A stretch of 34,434 bases of DNA from Candidatus Methanoperedens sp. (GTDB lineage Archaea; Halobacteriota; Methanosarcinia; Methanosarcinales; Methanoperedenaceae), in the NCBI GenBank assembly GCA_026552975.1, contig JAPMTR010000090.1, positions 1 to 34,434 on the forward strand. Reading direction: 5' to 3'. The notes beneath the pieces were generated by a model. It did not search any database and was not told the DNA's origin. It saw only the letters and a program-made list of their open reading frames with translations. How positions within the stretch are numbered: position 1 is the stretch's first letter; every line of letters begins with the position of its first letter. Position numbers and translations under genes: made by a program. Below, in pieces: positions 1-8,307 of the stretch.

Positions 1-150
1 TCTATGGGAATTAATGATATATATGGGAACAGGTATAATTTTAAATTTCTTCAGTTTAATCCGTTATGAAAATTGAAATGTCCGAAAGTCATGTAATACT
101 TATCGTGATTGATTGACGTTATAAAGTTAATTAGAATGAAACTGATGAGC

Positions 151-166
151 ATATTATTATATAATG
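151..166 (+). promoter_or_regulatory. Putative TATA box for the radical SAM gene
   Basis: An A/T-only stretch (atattattatataatg) lies about 28 nt before the ATG at 188. That is the archaeal TATA-to-start distance for a leaderless or nearly leaderless message. No convincing Shine-Dalgarno sequence precedes the ATG. The rest of bases 1-187 shows no supported gene. Confidence 0.4.
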
Positions 167-187
167 ATTTCCCAGATAGTTGCCTGA

Positions 188-1198
188 ATGAAAAAAGTCA
201 GAGCTTCCATGGGAACACTAGGCGTCCTGGGTCTTGAAATGATCAAGATGGATACACCGCCTACTACTGCTTATCTTCAAATTTATACTGAAAAACGCTG
301 CAATGCGAATTGTCAGTTCTGCGCCCAGGCAAAAGGTTCTTCAGCAGACCTGAAACATATCGCAAGGGGTATGTACATCCCTTATGATATTGCATTAGTG
401 GTCAGTCGCTTATCAATGGCTTATGAGAGGGGCTATCTGGCACGCGCCTGTATCCAGACCGCTCTTTATAATACCTGGTGGTGGGATACTGTCCATCTTA
501 TCAAAATGATCCGGGAAAATTGCTCTATCCCTATATCCTTATCAGTTTTTCCCGTAAGCAACGAACGCCTGGAAGTTATAAAGTCATTAAAGGTAAACGA
601 GATCGTAATACCGCTTGACGCCTGTACGCCTGAATTATTTAACATGGTAAAAGGAAAAAGCACGGGGGGACCGTATTCATGGGAAACGCACCTGGACGGG
701 ATAAAAAGAGCTTCTGGCATATTTCAAAAAGTTGGAACTCATCTGATGATCGGTCTTGGAGAAACTGATGAGGATGCTATAAGGCTGATCCAGGAATTAT
801 GGAAAGATAATGTGAATACGGCTCTTTTTTCATACACATACATTCCGGGAACACAGTTTGAGGTAGCAAAAAGACAACAAAGTGAAATTATCAGGCATTT
901 CAGGGTCGTACAGCTTGCGAGGCACCTGATAATAGAAAAATTGGCACAGTACAGAGACATGCGGTTTGAAAATAATATTCTAATTGATCTTGGGGTCGAA
1001 GAGGATCTTCTATTATCAGTCATCGAAGACGGGGGAGCATTTCAGACCACGGGATGTCCGGACTGCAATCGTCCCATGGCAAATGAGACTTTTTCCCTGA
1101 TGTTCAATTTCCCGAAGAAGCCAGAGGATGGTGAGAAAGAAAAGATTAAAAGGGAGTTGGGTTTAAAAAGTAGTATATTAAAAAAAGATATACCATAA
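188..1198 (+). CDS. Radical SAM protein, biotin-synthase-like
   Basis: The 336-residue protein has the radical SAM iron-sulfur motif CX3CX2C at C38, C42 and C45 (KRCNANCQFCAQ), which reductively cleaves S-adenosylmethionine. The region after it resembles the biotin synthase/lipoyl synthase-like group (GLGETDEDA near residue 190). A second conserved pair, C290 and C293 in TTGCPDCNRP, sits near the C-terminus and may bind an auxiliary cluster. From memory, this C-terminal signature resembles archaeal two-part lipoyl synthases of the LipS1/LipS2 type, but I cannot confirm it and only one such gene is present here. The gene converges with the FMN glutamate-synthase-like gene. The fold is certain; the substrate is not. 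Confidence 0.8.
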   Translation: MKKVRASMGTLGVLGLEMIKMDTPPTTAYLQIYTEKRCNANCQFCAQAKGSSADLKHIARGMYIPYDIALVVSRLSMAYERGYLARACIQTALYNTWWWDTVHLIKMIRENCSIPISLSVFPVSNERLEVIKSLKVNEIVIPLDACTPELFNMVKGKSTGGPYSWETHLDGIKRASGIFQKVGTHLMIGLGETDEDAIRLIQELWKDNVNTALFSYTYIPGTQFEVAKRQQSEIIRHFRVVQLARHLIIEKLAQYRDMRFENNILIDLGVEEDLLLSVIEDGGAFQTTGCPDCNRPMANETFSLMFNFPKKPEDGEKEKIKRELGLKSSILKKDIP

Positions 1199-1254
1199 TC
1201 AAATTATATTTGAATGTGGTTTATCCTTTTATATATTCTCATTGATGAAGACGT

Positions 1255-2835
1255 TCAGGAATTCAATATGCCTTCTACATCATCCTTATCCATTTCCATT
1301 ATGTATGGAATCCCTGATACTTCAGCTGCCTCTTTTGTGAGAGCTGCAATATCGTTCCTTTCGATACAATTGAGCGCGAATTTCCGGTTCCCGGACATCA
1401 ATTGACGGGAACCTTGAGCAAGTCGCTGGAAATATGTATAAACGCCCATTGCGCCCGATGGTATCTCATCGAAGCTGCTACCGTATTGCTTCCTCAGTTC
1501 AGGTGCGCAGATGAATATCTCATCCACCGTATTGCCAAACCTGCTGATATAAACGGGTACATGCCCTTCTTTTATCTTTCTGCCTATGGTCTTTCCAACC
1601 ATTGCAGCAGCCAGTGGCGCTCGTGCCATTCCTACTATCTTGAAATATGGTGCACCTATAGAAAGTGCTTTAACGATCTGGTCCTCAAACGTGATACCTC
1701 CCGCTATAGCCACATCAGGTATAAATTCACCTTTTTCATCCAGTTTCTTAAGATACCTGTAAAGAAGTGAATATATTTCCACCTGCGGAACACCCCATTC
1801 ATTCATCATTCTCCAGGGGCTCATACCTGTGCCCCCTCCAGCGCCGTCAACTGTAAGCAGGTCAAGTTCTGCCTTGCTTGCATATTTAACGGCTCTTGCA
1901 AGATCTGAAGGTCTATATGCGCCGGTCTTCAGGAATATATGCTTTGCACCTGCATCCCTGAGTTCTTCAACACGATCCATGAAACCTTTTTCACTTACCA
2001 TGCCCACACGGCTGTGCCTCTCAAACTCATGGAAACTTCCCGCATTAAAAGCAGCAATAACATCAGGATCCATCGGGTCAGGAAGAACAACGTACCCCCG
2101 GCTTTTAAGAAGCTGGGCTTTTTTCAAAGAAGTGATCTTTACTTCTCCACCGATGTTCTTGGCTCCCTGTCCCCACTTCAATTCAACAGTATTAACATCA
2201 AGTTTTTCCAGGGCATACTCCTGAACTCCTAGATTTGTATCCTCTACATTTGCCTGGACTATTATATCTCCATAACCGTCTCTTTGCCACTTGTGGTACA
2301 TCTTGATTCTGCTTGCAAGATCAGGGGATTTTATTACTTTTCCTTTCTCGATTATTGAATCAGGGTCCATACCGCATACATTTTCACCTATTGTCAATGG
2401 GACACCGGCCATTGCAGAACCTATTGCCAGACCATCCCAGTTGTTTTTTGCAACAGCAGTACTTCCAAGCCCTGGAATAATTAAAGGAAGTTTTAACTTG
2501 ATGTCTTTTTCCTTACCGATCCTGACTTCAAGATTTACATTGGGAAAGATAGCAACTTCGCTGCTGGCTTCTATTCCGTGCGCTCCGACTGCTGTTCCAA
2601 GTATTGTAAAATGGGATAGATCAAGCGGATAATCTTTCTCTGAGCCTGCGGTAATTATTCCAAAAGGCTGGGGATAAATTACCTCAGCGCCTCTATATGC
2701 CGACTTTCCTATTTCGCACATACCGATACACCCGTCTACACAGGTGACGCACATGCCGCTTAATGGGCTTATTGAATCCTCTGTCCTGTTCTTTGTTAGT
2801 GTTGCTGCAGTTGCATTTATTCTTGTTAATGACAT
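1255..2835 (-). CDS. FMN-binding glutamate-synthase-domain protein (copy A)
   Basis: The 526-residue protein is homologous to the central FMN-binding synthase domain of glutamate synthase (GltB domain 2). It keeps the FMN/phosphate loop (GGGTGMSPWRMMNEWG) and the glycine-rich KWGQGAKNIGGEVK segment. The glutaminase domain and GXGXG domain are absent, so it cannot by itself be a classical glutamate synthase. The usual [3Fe-4S] motif CX5CX4C after the barrel is not seen. Instead the N-terminus has C29, C32, C36 and C40 (CX2CX3CX3C), a likely iron-sulfur site. A clear ribosome binding site (ggagga) lies 5 nt before the ATG. It is the last gene of the operon after NuoE/F/HoxU-like genes, which suggests it exchanges electrons with that module. 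A paralogue lies at 6218. Confidence 0.85.
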   Translation of the reverse strand: MSLTRINATAATLTKNRTEDSISPLSGMCVTCVDGCIGMCEIGKSAYRGAEVIYPQPFGIITAGSEKDYPLDLSHFTILGTAVGAHGIEASSEVAIFPNVNLEVRIGKEKDIKLKLPLIIPGLGSTAVAKNNWDGLAIGSAMAGVPLTIGENVCGMDPDSIIEKGKVIKSPDLASRIKMYHKWQRDGYGDIIVQANVEDTNLGVQEYALEKLDVNTVELKWGQGAKNIGGEVKITSLKKAQLLKSRGYVVLPDPMDPDVIAAFNAGSFHEFERHSRVGMVSEKGFMDRVEELRDAGAKHIFLKTGAYRPSDLARAVKYASKAELDLLTVDGAGGGTGMSPWRMMNEWGVPQVEIYSLLYRYLKKLDEKGEFIPDVAIAGGITFEDQIVKALSIGAPYFKIVGMARAPLAAAMVGKTIGRKIKEGHVPVYISRFGNTVDEIFICAPELRKQYGSSFDEIPSGAMGVYTYFQRLAQGSRQLMSGNRKFALNCIERNDIAALTKEAAEVSGIPYIMEMDKDDVEGILNS

Positions 2836-2888
2836 TTTAATCCTCCAAATATTTTATTTTTTTAACCGTATTTTAATTAATTCAATTA

Positions 2889-3605
2889 TTATGCTTTTAC
2901 ATCCTCTGGTTTTTTTATGCACGACAGGCATGGTACCATGAAGCACATAGCTTCGCCATAAATAGAAGCGCATACAGGTTCAGTATTGATACACCCGCTG
3001 CAAAGAGTTGTCTCAGCTTGCGGCCCCTGGCAGCGAAGTTCACACACAGGGCAGATAAACATGCATGCTCCGCATTTGCGGCACTCATCCGATGTCATGT
3101 CAAAAGGCGTTGTAATATACCGATCCATCCCGCGGCCAGCATATCCTATTGCTTTTGCTACCATCTGTTCTTCACACATTCGTACACATAGGCCGCACAG
3201 GATACAATCATCATTCAATGGATCGAACCTTACTTCCTTTAGCTCCAGCATTGCAGCCATATCCTGCAGTTTCTTCGAGCTGGGGCAGCGGGCGATGAGA
3301 AGTTCAAGTATCATTTTCCTGGTCTTTATCACTCTGCTGGTATGGGTGCGCACATTGAGGCCGCCGGTCACTGGATGCATGCAGGAAGCTACAAGTTTTG
3401 TCCTGTTCCCATTTCCGACTTCTACTACACACATCCTGCATACTCCATAAGGTGTGAGCCCTTCGTCGTGGCAAAGAGTAGGGATTGATATACCATAGAA
3501 CTGTATTGCCTCAAGCAAGCTCCATTTAGGATCTGCCTGCACCTCGGCGCCGTTTAACATGAACGATATCATTTCGCCTCTTGATTTTTCAACTTTTTTT
3601 GACAT
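2889..3605 (-). CDS. HoxU/NuoG N-terminal-like iron-sulfur protein
   Basis: The 238-residue protein begins with a plant-type [2Fe-2S] ferredoxin domain with ligands C45, C56, C59 and C75. Two [4Fe-4S] motifs follow: C134-C137-C140-C144 and C175-C178-C181-C185. The His-Cys cluster found between these regions in NuoG/HoxU is not evident (only RCPSS remains). The C-terminal tail adds eight more cysteines (188, 192, 202, 205, 212, 221, 226, 229), which could bind another metal site. Proteins of this type carry electrons in HoxEFU, Hnd and related diaphorase modules. The molybdopterin-like part of NuoG is absent. It starts 4 nt after the NuoF-like stop codon, with ggag just upstream, so it is translated as part of that operon. 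Confidence 0.85.
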   Translation of the reverse strand: MSKKVEKSRGEMISFMLNGAEVQADPKWSLLEAIQFYGISIPTLCHDEGLTPYGVCRMCVVEVGNGNRTKLVASCMHPVTGGLNVRTHTSRVIKTRKMILELLIARCPSSKKLQDMAAMLELKEVRFDPLNDDCILCGLCVRMCEEQMVAKAIGYAGRGMDRYITTPFDMTSDECRKCGACMFICPVCELRCQGPQAETTLCSGCINTEPVCASIYGEAMCFMVPCLSCIKKPEDVKA

Positions 3606-3609
3606 TTTA

Positions 3610-5460
3610 TCACTCCTTCCTCACAGCTTCGAACTTGCATACATCATAGCAGATCCCGCATTTGATACACTTTCCAGTATCAAGTACATGAGTCTGTTTC
3701 CTTTCACCATTGATGGCTTTAGGGGGGCAGTTCTTCTTACAAAGTCCGCAGCCAGTGCAGTTATCGGGATCGATACCGTAAGTAATAAGTTCCCTGCAAA
3801 CACCCGCAGGGCATTTGTGGTCACTGATATGGGCAACATATTCATCCCTGAAATATTTCAGGGTTGATATCACCGGATTTGCCGCAGTTGTGCCAAGACC
3901 GCAAAGGGAAGCGTCCTTTAACATTCCTGCCAGGTCCTCGATCAGTAAAATATCGTCCATCCTGCCTTTTCCTTCCGTAATGTCTTTTAATATATCACCC
4001 ATTCGCCTCAATCCTTCACGGCACGGTACGCATTTACCGCAGGATTCTTCCTGAAGGAAGTTCGTGAAGTATTTTGCAAGATCGACCATACAGGTATCCT
4101 CGTCCATCACGATCATCCCACCTGACCCCATCATTGACCCGACTTCTGTCAACCGTTCATAATCAACAGGGATGTCTAAAAGATTTTCCGGGATGCATCC
4201 ACCGCTGGGGCCTCCTGTTTGCACGGCCTTAAATGATTTGCCACCGGGGATTCCGCCGCCGATGTCAAAAATGATCTCCCGCAGGGTCATACCCATGGGG
4301 ACTTCTACAAGACCTGTATTGTTTATTTTTCCTACAAGACTGAATACCTTTGTTCCTTTGCTGGATTCTGTTCCTATATCCGAAAACCATTGCGCCCCTT
4401 TGTTTAATATCATGGGCACATTCGCCCAGGTTTCCACATTATTCAGGTTGGATGGTCTGTCCCATAATCCTTTTTCGGAAGTATGGATATATTTAGCCCT
4501 GGGCTCACCTGTTTTTCCTTCAAGAGAAGCCATAAGCGCCGTAGATTCTCCGCATACGAATGCTCCACCCCCCCGGTTCACTTTCACATCAAAACTAAAT
4601 CCTGAACCAAGAATATTATTACCCAGAATACCCAATTCCTTCGCCTGCTTAATAGCTAACATCACATTCTTAAGCGCCAGAGGGTATTCATTCCTGACAT
4701 ATACATATCCAACGCCTGAACCGATGGTATAGGCGCCGATTATCATTCCTTCAAGTACACTGTGAGGATTACCCTCAAGGATGCTGCGATCCATGAAAGC
4801 CCCTGGATCTCCTTCATCCGCATTGCATATTACATACTTTATATCACCGGGAGCGTCACGGGTTGCCTCCCATTTGCGTCCTGTATGGAAACCTCCTCCG
4901 CCGCGACCTCTGAGGCCAGACTTTTTGATTGCATCCAATACCTCTGGGGGATTCATGCTGCCTAGCACTTTTCCCAATGCAGAGTATCCCCCTATCGCAA
5001 GATAGTCCTCAATACTATTGGGATCTATCATGCGGTTGTTGCTAAGGATGAGTCTAGTTTGCATCTTATAGAAAGGTATGTCATTTTCCTTTTCGATCAC
5101 CTGTTTGGCCTCAACATCACTATATAACAACCGGGGAACTGTCTTGTTGTTGATCACTGTCTCCTCGACAATTTCAGCAACATCGTCGATCGATAATCTT
5201 TGATAGAAAATTCCCTGAGGGAATATCAAAGCAATAGGTCCACGTTCACAATACCCATGACAGCCTGTTGTTCGGATATCCACTTTGCTCTTTAGACCTT
5301 TTGCCGAAATTTCTTTAATAAATTCATCACGTACCTGTAAGCATTGCTTTGCCAGACATCCGGGTCCGCCACATACTGCAATGCAAGGCTTATCCAGATC
5401 TCTTCCGGACAGGATCTTTTTTCGCAGGTCTTCAAGTTCTTTTACTGAAGATAAATTCAA
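3610..5460 (-). CDS. nuoF: NuoF-like NAD(P)H-dehydrogenase subunit
   Basis: The 616-residue protein is built like HndC/HoxF-type NuoF proteins. It has an N-terminal thioredoxin-like [2Fe-2S] domain (C30, C35, C67, C71), then the FMN and NAD(H)-binding core (GRGGGGFHTGRKW, CNADEGDPGAFMDR), the N3 cluster motif ESCGKCVPCREG, and two C-terminal [4Fe-4S] ferredoxin motifs (CTGCGLCKKNC, CIKCGICYDVC). This subunit normally oxidises or reduces NAD(P)H and passes electrons to the HoxU-like partner. The start is TTG at 5460 with GGTGA 5 nt upstream; it begins 5 nt past the stop of the NuoE-like gene. No hydrogenase gene accompanies it, so the acceptor may be the FMN glutamate-synthase-like protein encoded downstream. 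Confidence 0.93.
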   Translation of the reverse strand: MNLSSVKELEDLRKKILSGRDLDKPCIAVCGGPGCLAKQCLQVRDEFIKEISAKGLKSKVDIRTTGCHGYCERGPIALIFPQGIFYQRLSIDDVAEIVEETVINNKTVPRLLYSDVEAKQVIEKENDIPFYKMQTRLILSNNRMIDPNSIEDYLAIGGYSALGKVLGSMNPPEVLDAIKKSGLRGRGGGGFHTGRKWEATRDAPGDIKYVICNADEGDPGAFMDRSILEGNPHSVLEGMIIGAYTIGSGVGYVYVRNEYPLALKNVMLAIKQAKELGILGNNILGSGFSFDVKVNRGGGAFVCGESTALMASLEGKTGEPRAKYIHTSEKGLWDRPSNLNNVETWANVPMILNKGAQWFSDIGTESSKGTKVFSLVGKINNTGLVEVPMGMTLREIIFDIGGGIPGGKSFKAVQTGGPSGGCIPENLLDIPVDYERLTEVGSMMGSGGMIVMDEDTCMVDLAKYFTNFLQEESCGKCVPCREGLRRMGDILKDITEGKGRMDDILLIEDLAGMLKDASLCGLGTTAANPVISTLKYFRDEYVAHISDHKCPAGVCRELITYGIDPDNCTGCGLCKKNCPPKAINGERKQTHVLDTGKCIKCGICYDVCKFEAVRKE

Positions 5461-5465
5461 TTAAC

Positions 5466-5933
5466 TCACCTTTTGGCAATTTTTGTACCTAACAGGCTTT
5501 CAACTTTAATGGGAGTCATCTGCCCGCGGTATTCTTCGTTCTTGACAACAACCGGACCTAAAGCACAGGCTCCAACGCAGTTGACGGTCTCCAGTGTATA
5601 TTCATTGTCCTGCGTTGTATCACCTGCTTTGATCCCCAGTTTGCGTTCAAGTTCTTCCAGGACCATTTTTGAACCCCTGACATGGCAGGCAGTACCCATG
5701 CATACGTGTATCTGCTGTTTGCCTTTGGGTTTTAGACTGAATGCCTTGAAAAAAGTTGCAACGCCAAACACCTGAACACGTGGAATTTGTAAACTCTTTG
5801 CCACATGATCCATCGCTTCACGGGGAAGGTACTTGTATTCTACCTGAATATCCTGTAATATTGATATCAATGAACCTTGTTCGTTATTATATTTCTTTAT
5901 TATTGAATCCAGTTTGGATTCATCAATTTTCAT
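5466..5933 (-). CDS. nuoE: NuoE-like [2Fe-2S] thioredoxin-fold subunit
   Basis: The 155-residue protein is the 24-kDa subunit of complex I type (NuoE/HoxE/HndA). It has an N-terminal helical domain (YKYLPREAMDHVA) and a C-terminal thioredoxin-like fold with the [2Fe-2S] ligands C78, C83, C119 and C123 (CX4C...CX3C). It passes electrons within the NuoE-NuoF pair. It is first in the minus-strand operon, preceded by a strong ribosome binding site (aggagga) 7 nt before the ATG. The length is normal for the family. Confidence 0.93.
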   Translation of the reverse strand: MKIDESKLDSIIKKYNNEQGSLISILQDIQVEYKYLPREAMDHVAKSLQIPRVQVFGVATFFKAFSLKPKGKQQIHVCMGTACHVRGSKMVLEELERKLGIKAGDTTQDNEYTLETVNCVGACALGPVVVKNEEYRGQMTPIKVESLLGTKIAKR

Positions 5934-5997
5934 ATGATTCCTCCTATTTTCGTGTTGTTACTGCTGAAATTTTCGATAATAATTGACAATTGTAGAC

Positions 5998-6011
5998 CTG
6001 CATTATTGCAG
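5998..6011. promoter_or_regulatory. Small palindrome upstream of the NuoE operon
   Basis: The sequence ctgcattattgcag has 5-bp arms (ctgca/tgcag) around a 4-nt centre, about 65 nt upstream of the NuoE-like ATG. It could be an operator for the minus-strand operon. Arms this short may also occur by chance. Confidence 0.2.
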
Positions 6012-6105
6012 AGGTTTAGACCGCTGATAAGGGTCATGTGCTAGCTCTTACCGATTATAAACTATTTAAATACAGATCATTTAATCAAAATAATATGTTG
6101 TTTAT

Positions 6106-6172
6106 ATAGAGGAAACGGAACTCCCCTTCCTTTAGCGTAATATTTAAATAGAGGAAATGACCTTCCGTTTCC
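6106..6172 (+). promoter_or_regulatory. Promoter with inverted and direct repeats (FMN protein copy B)
   Basis: The TATA box tatttaaata is at 6141-6150. It sits between the arms of a perfect 10-bp inverted repeat: ggaaacggaa at 6111-6120 and ttccgtttcc at 6163-6172. The 10-mer atagaggaaa is also directly repeated at 6106-6115 and 6148-6157, in both cases as the end of a TATA-like stretch. This layout suggests a regulator binding across the core promoter. The region also separates the divergent NuoE operon from copy B, so one protein could control both. The role is inferred. Confidence 0.5.
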
Positions 6173-6217
6173 TAGTTCGAAAAAGAACATTTTTAAACAC
6201 TCATCTGGAGGAAATAT

Positions 6218-7807
6218 ATGAATCTTAGACAACCAAATGCAAATGAAGCGACGCAGACCTATAATCGTTCAAAGAGCGTATCCCCTATGTCAGGGATATG
6301 CACACGGTGCCTTGATGGATGCCGCGGGAATTGCGAAATCTTCAAATCCTCTTTCAGGGGAAGAGAAGTAATTTACCCCGGTCCTTATGGGGCAATAACA
6401 GCTGGTGCAGACAAAAATTATCCAATAGATTATTCCCACCTGAACATACAGGGTTATGCAGTAGGCGCATGGGGACTTCCTGAAGGAGAAGAAGCAAATC
6501 CTGATACAGCCAGGTTCCCGCATGTAAATACCGAGACGGAATACGGCTGGGATAAGAAAGTCAGAATGAAAGTACCGATCTTCACAGGAGCGCTTGGCTC
6601 AACTGAGATCGCACGCAAGCACTGGGAGCACTTTGCAGTTGGCGCAGCAATATCAGGCATTACCCTTGTATGCGGAGAGAACGTATGCGGGATCGACCCC
6701 GGACTCGTTCTTGACAGCAATAAGAAAGTCACGAAATCTCCTGAAATGGATCGAAGAATTACGACTTATAATAAGTACCACGAAGGCTTTGGCGAGATCC
6801 TTGTCCAGATGAACGTTGAAGATACAAGACTTGGCGTGGCTGAATATGTATCATCAAAGCACAATCTGGATACCATCGAACTTAAATGGGGACAGGGCGC
6901 AAAATGCATAGGCGGGGAGATCAAAGTTAACACGATCGAACGCGCAGTTGAACTGAAGAAACGCGGATATATCGTTACCCCTGACCCAGAAGATCATGCT
7001 ATAAAAGCAGCATATAAAGACGGCGCAATAAAAGAATTCGAGAGACATTCAAGACTAGGATTTGTCACCAAAGATGCTTTTATGGATGAGGTTGACCGTC
7101 TCCGTGACCTTGGTTTTAAGAGAGTCACACTCAAGACAGGCGCTTATTCCATGGTCGAAGCTGCAATGGCAATAAAATATTGCTCAGAAGCAAAGATCGA
7201 CCTGCTTACTATCGACGGTGCACCAGGCGGAACTGGTATGAGCCCATGGCCAATGATGGAAGAATGGGGTATCCCGACCTTCTACCTCCAGTCACTTATC
7301 TATGAGTTCGCAGAAAAGATGAAAAAGAAAGGCATGAGAGTACCCGACCTTGCAATGGCAGGCGGATTCTCAAGCGAAGACGGCGTGTACAAGGCACTTG
7401 CAATGGGCGCACCACACTTCAAGGCAGTATGTATGGGAAGAGCACTCATGATCCCGGGATTCGTAGGCAAGAATATCGGCCAGTGGATAAAAGATGGCGA
7501 TCTCCCCAAGACCGTTTCCGAATTCGGAAGCAGGCCTGAAGAGATCTTTGTTTGCTATGAAGAACTCGCAGACCGCTTTGGCAGTGACATAAAGAACCTT
7601 CCTCTCGGAGCAATAGGCATTTACACCTATGCCCAGAAATTCAGGACTGGCTTGCAGCAGCTGATGGCCGGCTCACGAAGGTTCAATATTTCAACCATCG
7701 GGCGACAGGATGTCATGGCACTGACAGAAGATGCGTCAAAGGTCTCAGGCATTCCCTATGTGATGAATGCATATCGAGATGTAGCTGAAGCAATACTGGA
7801 TGAGTAA
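6218..7807 (+). CDS. FMN-binding glutamate-synthase-domain protein (copy B)
   Basis: The 529-residue paralogue of the protein at 1255-2835 is alignable along its whole length. It has an N-terminal CX2CX3CX3C motif (C28, C31, C35, C39) followed by a SSFRGREVIYPGPYGAIT segment shared with copy A, and the FMN loop GAPGGTGMSPWPMMEEWG. It too lacks a glutaminase domain, a GXGXG domain and the canonical [3Fe-4S] cysteines. The ribosome binding site ggagga is 5 nt before the ATG. It is transcribed alone and divergently from the NuoE/F/HoxU/copy A operon and ends in a hairpin plus T-tract. Its position suggests a related substrate or condition-specific alternative to copy A; the reaction is unknown. 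Confidence 0.85.
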   Translation: MNLRQPNANEATQTYNRSKSVSPMSGICTRCLDGCRGNCEIFKSSFRGREVIYPGPYGAITAGADKNYPIDYSHLNIQGYAVGAWGLPEGEEANPDTARFPHVNTETEYGWDKKVRMKVPIFTGALGSTEIARKHWEHFAVGAAISGITLVCGENVCGIDPGLVLDSNKKVTKSPEMDRRITTYNKYHEGFGEILVQMNVEDTRLGVAEYVSSKHNLDTIELKWGQGAKCIGGEIKVNTIERAVELKKRGYIVTPDPEDHAIKAAYKDGAIKEFERHSRLGFVTKDAFMDEVDRLRDLGFKRVTLKTGAYSMVEAAMAIKYCSEAKIDLLTIDGAPGGTGMSPWPMMEEWGIPTFYLQSLIYEFAEKMKKKGMRVPDLAMAGGFSSEDGVYKALAMGAPHFKAVCMGRALMIPGFVGKNIGQWIKDGDLPKTVSEFGSRPEEIFVCYEELADRFGSDIKNLPLGAIGIYTYAQKFRTGLQQLMAGSRRFNISTIGRQDVMALTEDASKVSGIPYVMNAYRDVAEAILDE

Positions 7808-7820
7808 GTATTCCTCAAGA

Positions 7821-7861
7821 TGCAGATCTTATTTTTTGAGATCTGCAGTTTAATTTTTTTT
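7821..7861 (+). terminator. Hairpin and T-tract after FMN protein copy B
   Basis: A perfect 9-bp stem (tgcagatct at 7821-7829, agatctgca at 7839-7847) with a 9-nt loop is followed by a run of T at 7854-7861. It lies just after the copy B stop codon and overlaps the 3' end of the convergent receiver gene. The plus strand is the likelier direction because the T-run follows the stem there. Confidence 0.6.
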
Positions 7862-8209
7862 GTATTTGTTCAGTTTTATCAAGAAGCTGGATATATCTAC
7901 AGGTTTGGAAACATAATCGTCAAAACCTGAAGCAATGAATCGTTCTTTATCCCCTCTCATTGCAAAGGAAGTCACGGCAATTATTGGGATATTCTTATAT
8001 TTTTCTTTGATTGTTCTTGCGACTTCAACCCCATTTATTCCTGGAAGTTCGATATCCATCAGAATAATATCAAAGTTTTCCTTTTCCATATTTTCTATGG
8101 CTTCTTTTCCATCAAAGGCACTATAGGCTTCAAAACCATTTGTCTTTAACATTACTAACATTAATTCCATATTCATCGGATTATCTTCGACAATGAGCAC
8201 TTTTGTCAT
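7850..8209 (-). CDS. Single-domain response regulator (CheY-like receiver)
   Basis: The 119-residue protein is one receiver domain with no output domain. The acidic pocket E8/D9, the phospho-acceptor D52 (LMDIELPG), the switch T80 and the conserved K102 (SKPVD) are all present, so it should be phosphorylated by a histidine kinase and act through protein contacts. GGTGGA lies about 5 nt before the ATG. No kinase gene is nearby, so the partner must lie elsewhere. The gene stands alone and converges with FMN protein copy B. Confidence 0.92.
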   Translation of the reverse strand: MTKVLIVEDNPMNMELMLVMLKTNGFEAYSAFDGKEAIENMEKENFDIILMDIELPGINGVEVARTIKEKYKNIPIIAVTSFAMRGDKERFIASGFDDYVSKPVDISSFLIKLNKYKKN

Positions 8210-8307
8210 ATCTTTCCACCCAAATTTTATTATAATGTATTAAACATCATTGAATACCAGATATTATACTGTCAACATATATCTATGTTTTAATTTAAAT
8301 AGTTACC

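Noticed and set aside
466-720. Opposite-strand open frame inside the radical SAM gene
   Set aside because: It is a shadow of the coding strand with no recognisable protein features; many similar frames exist in the window.
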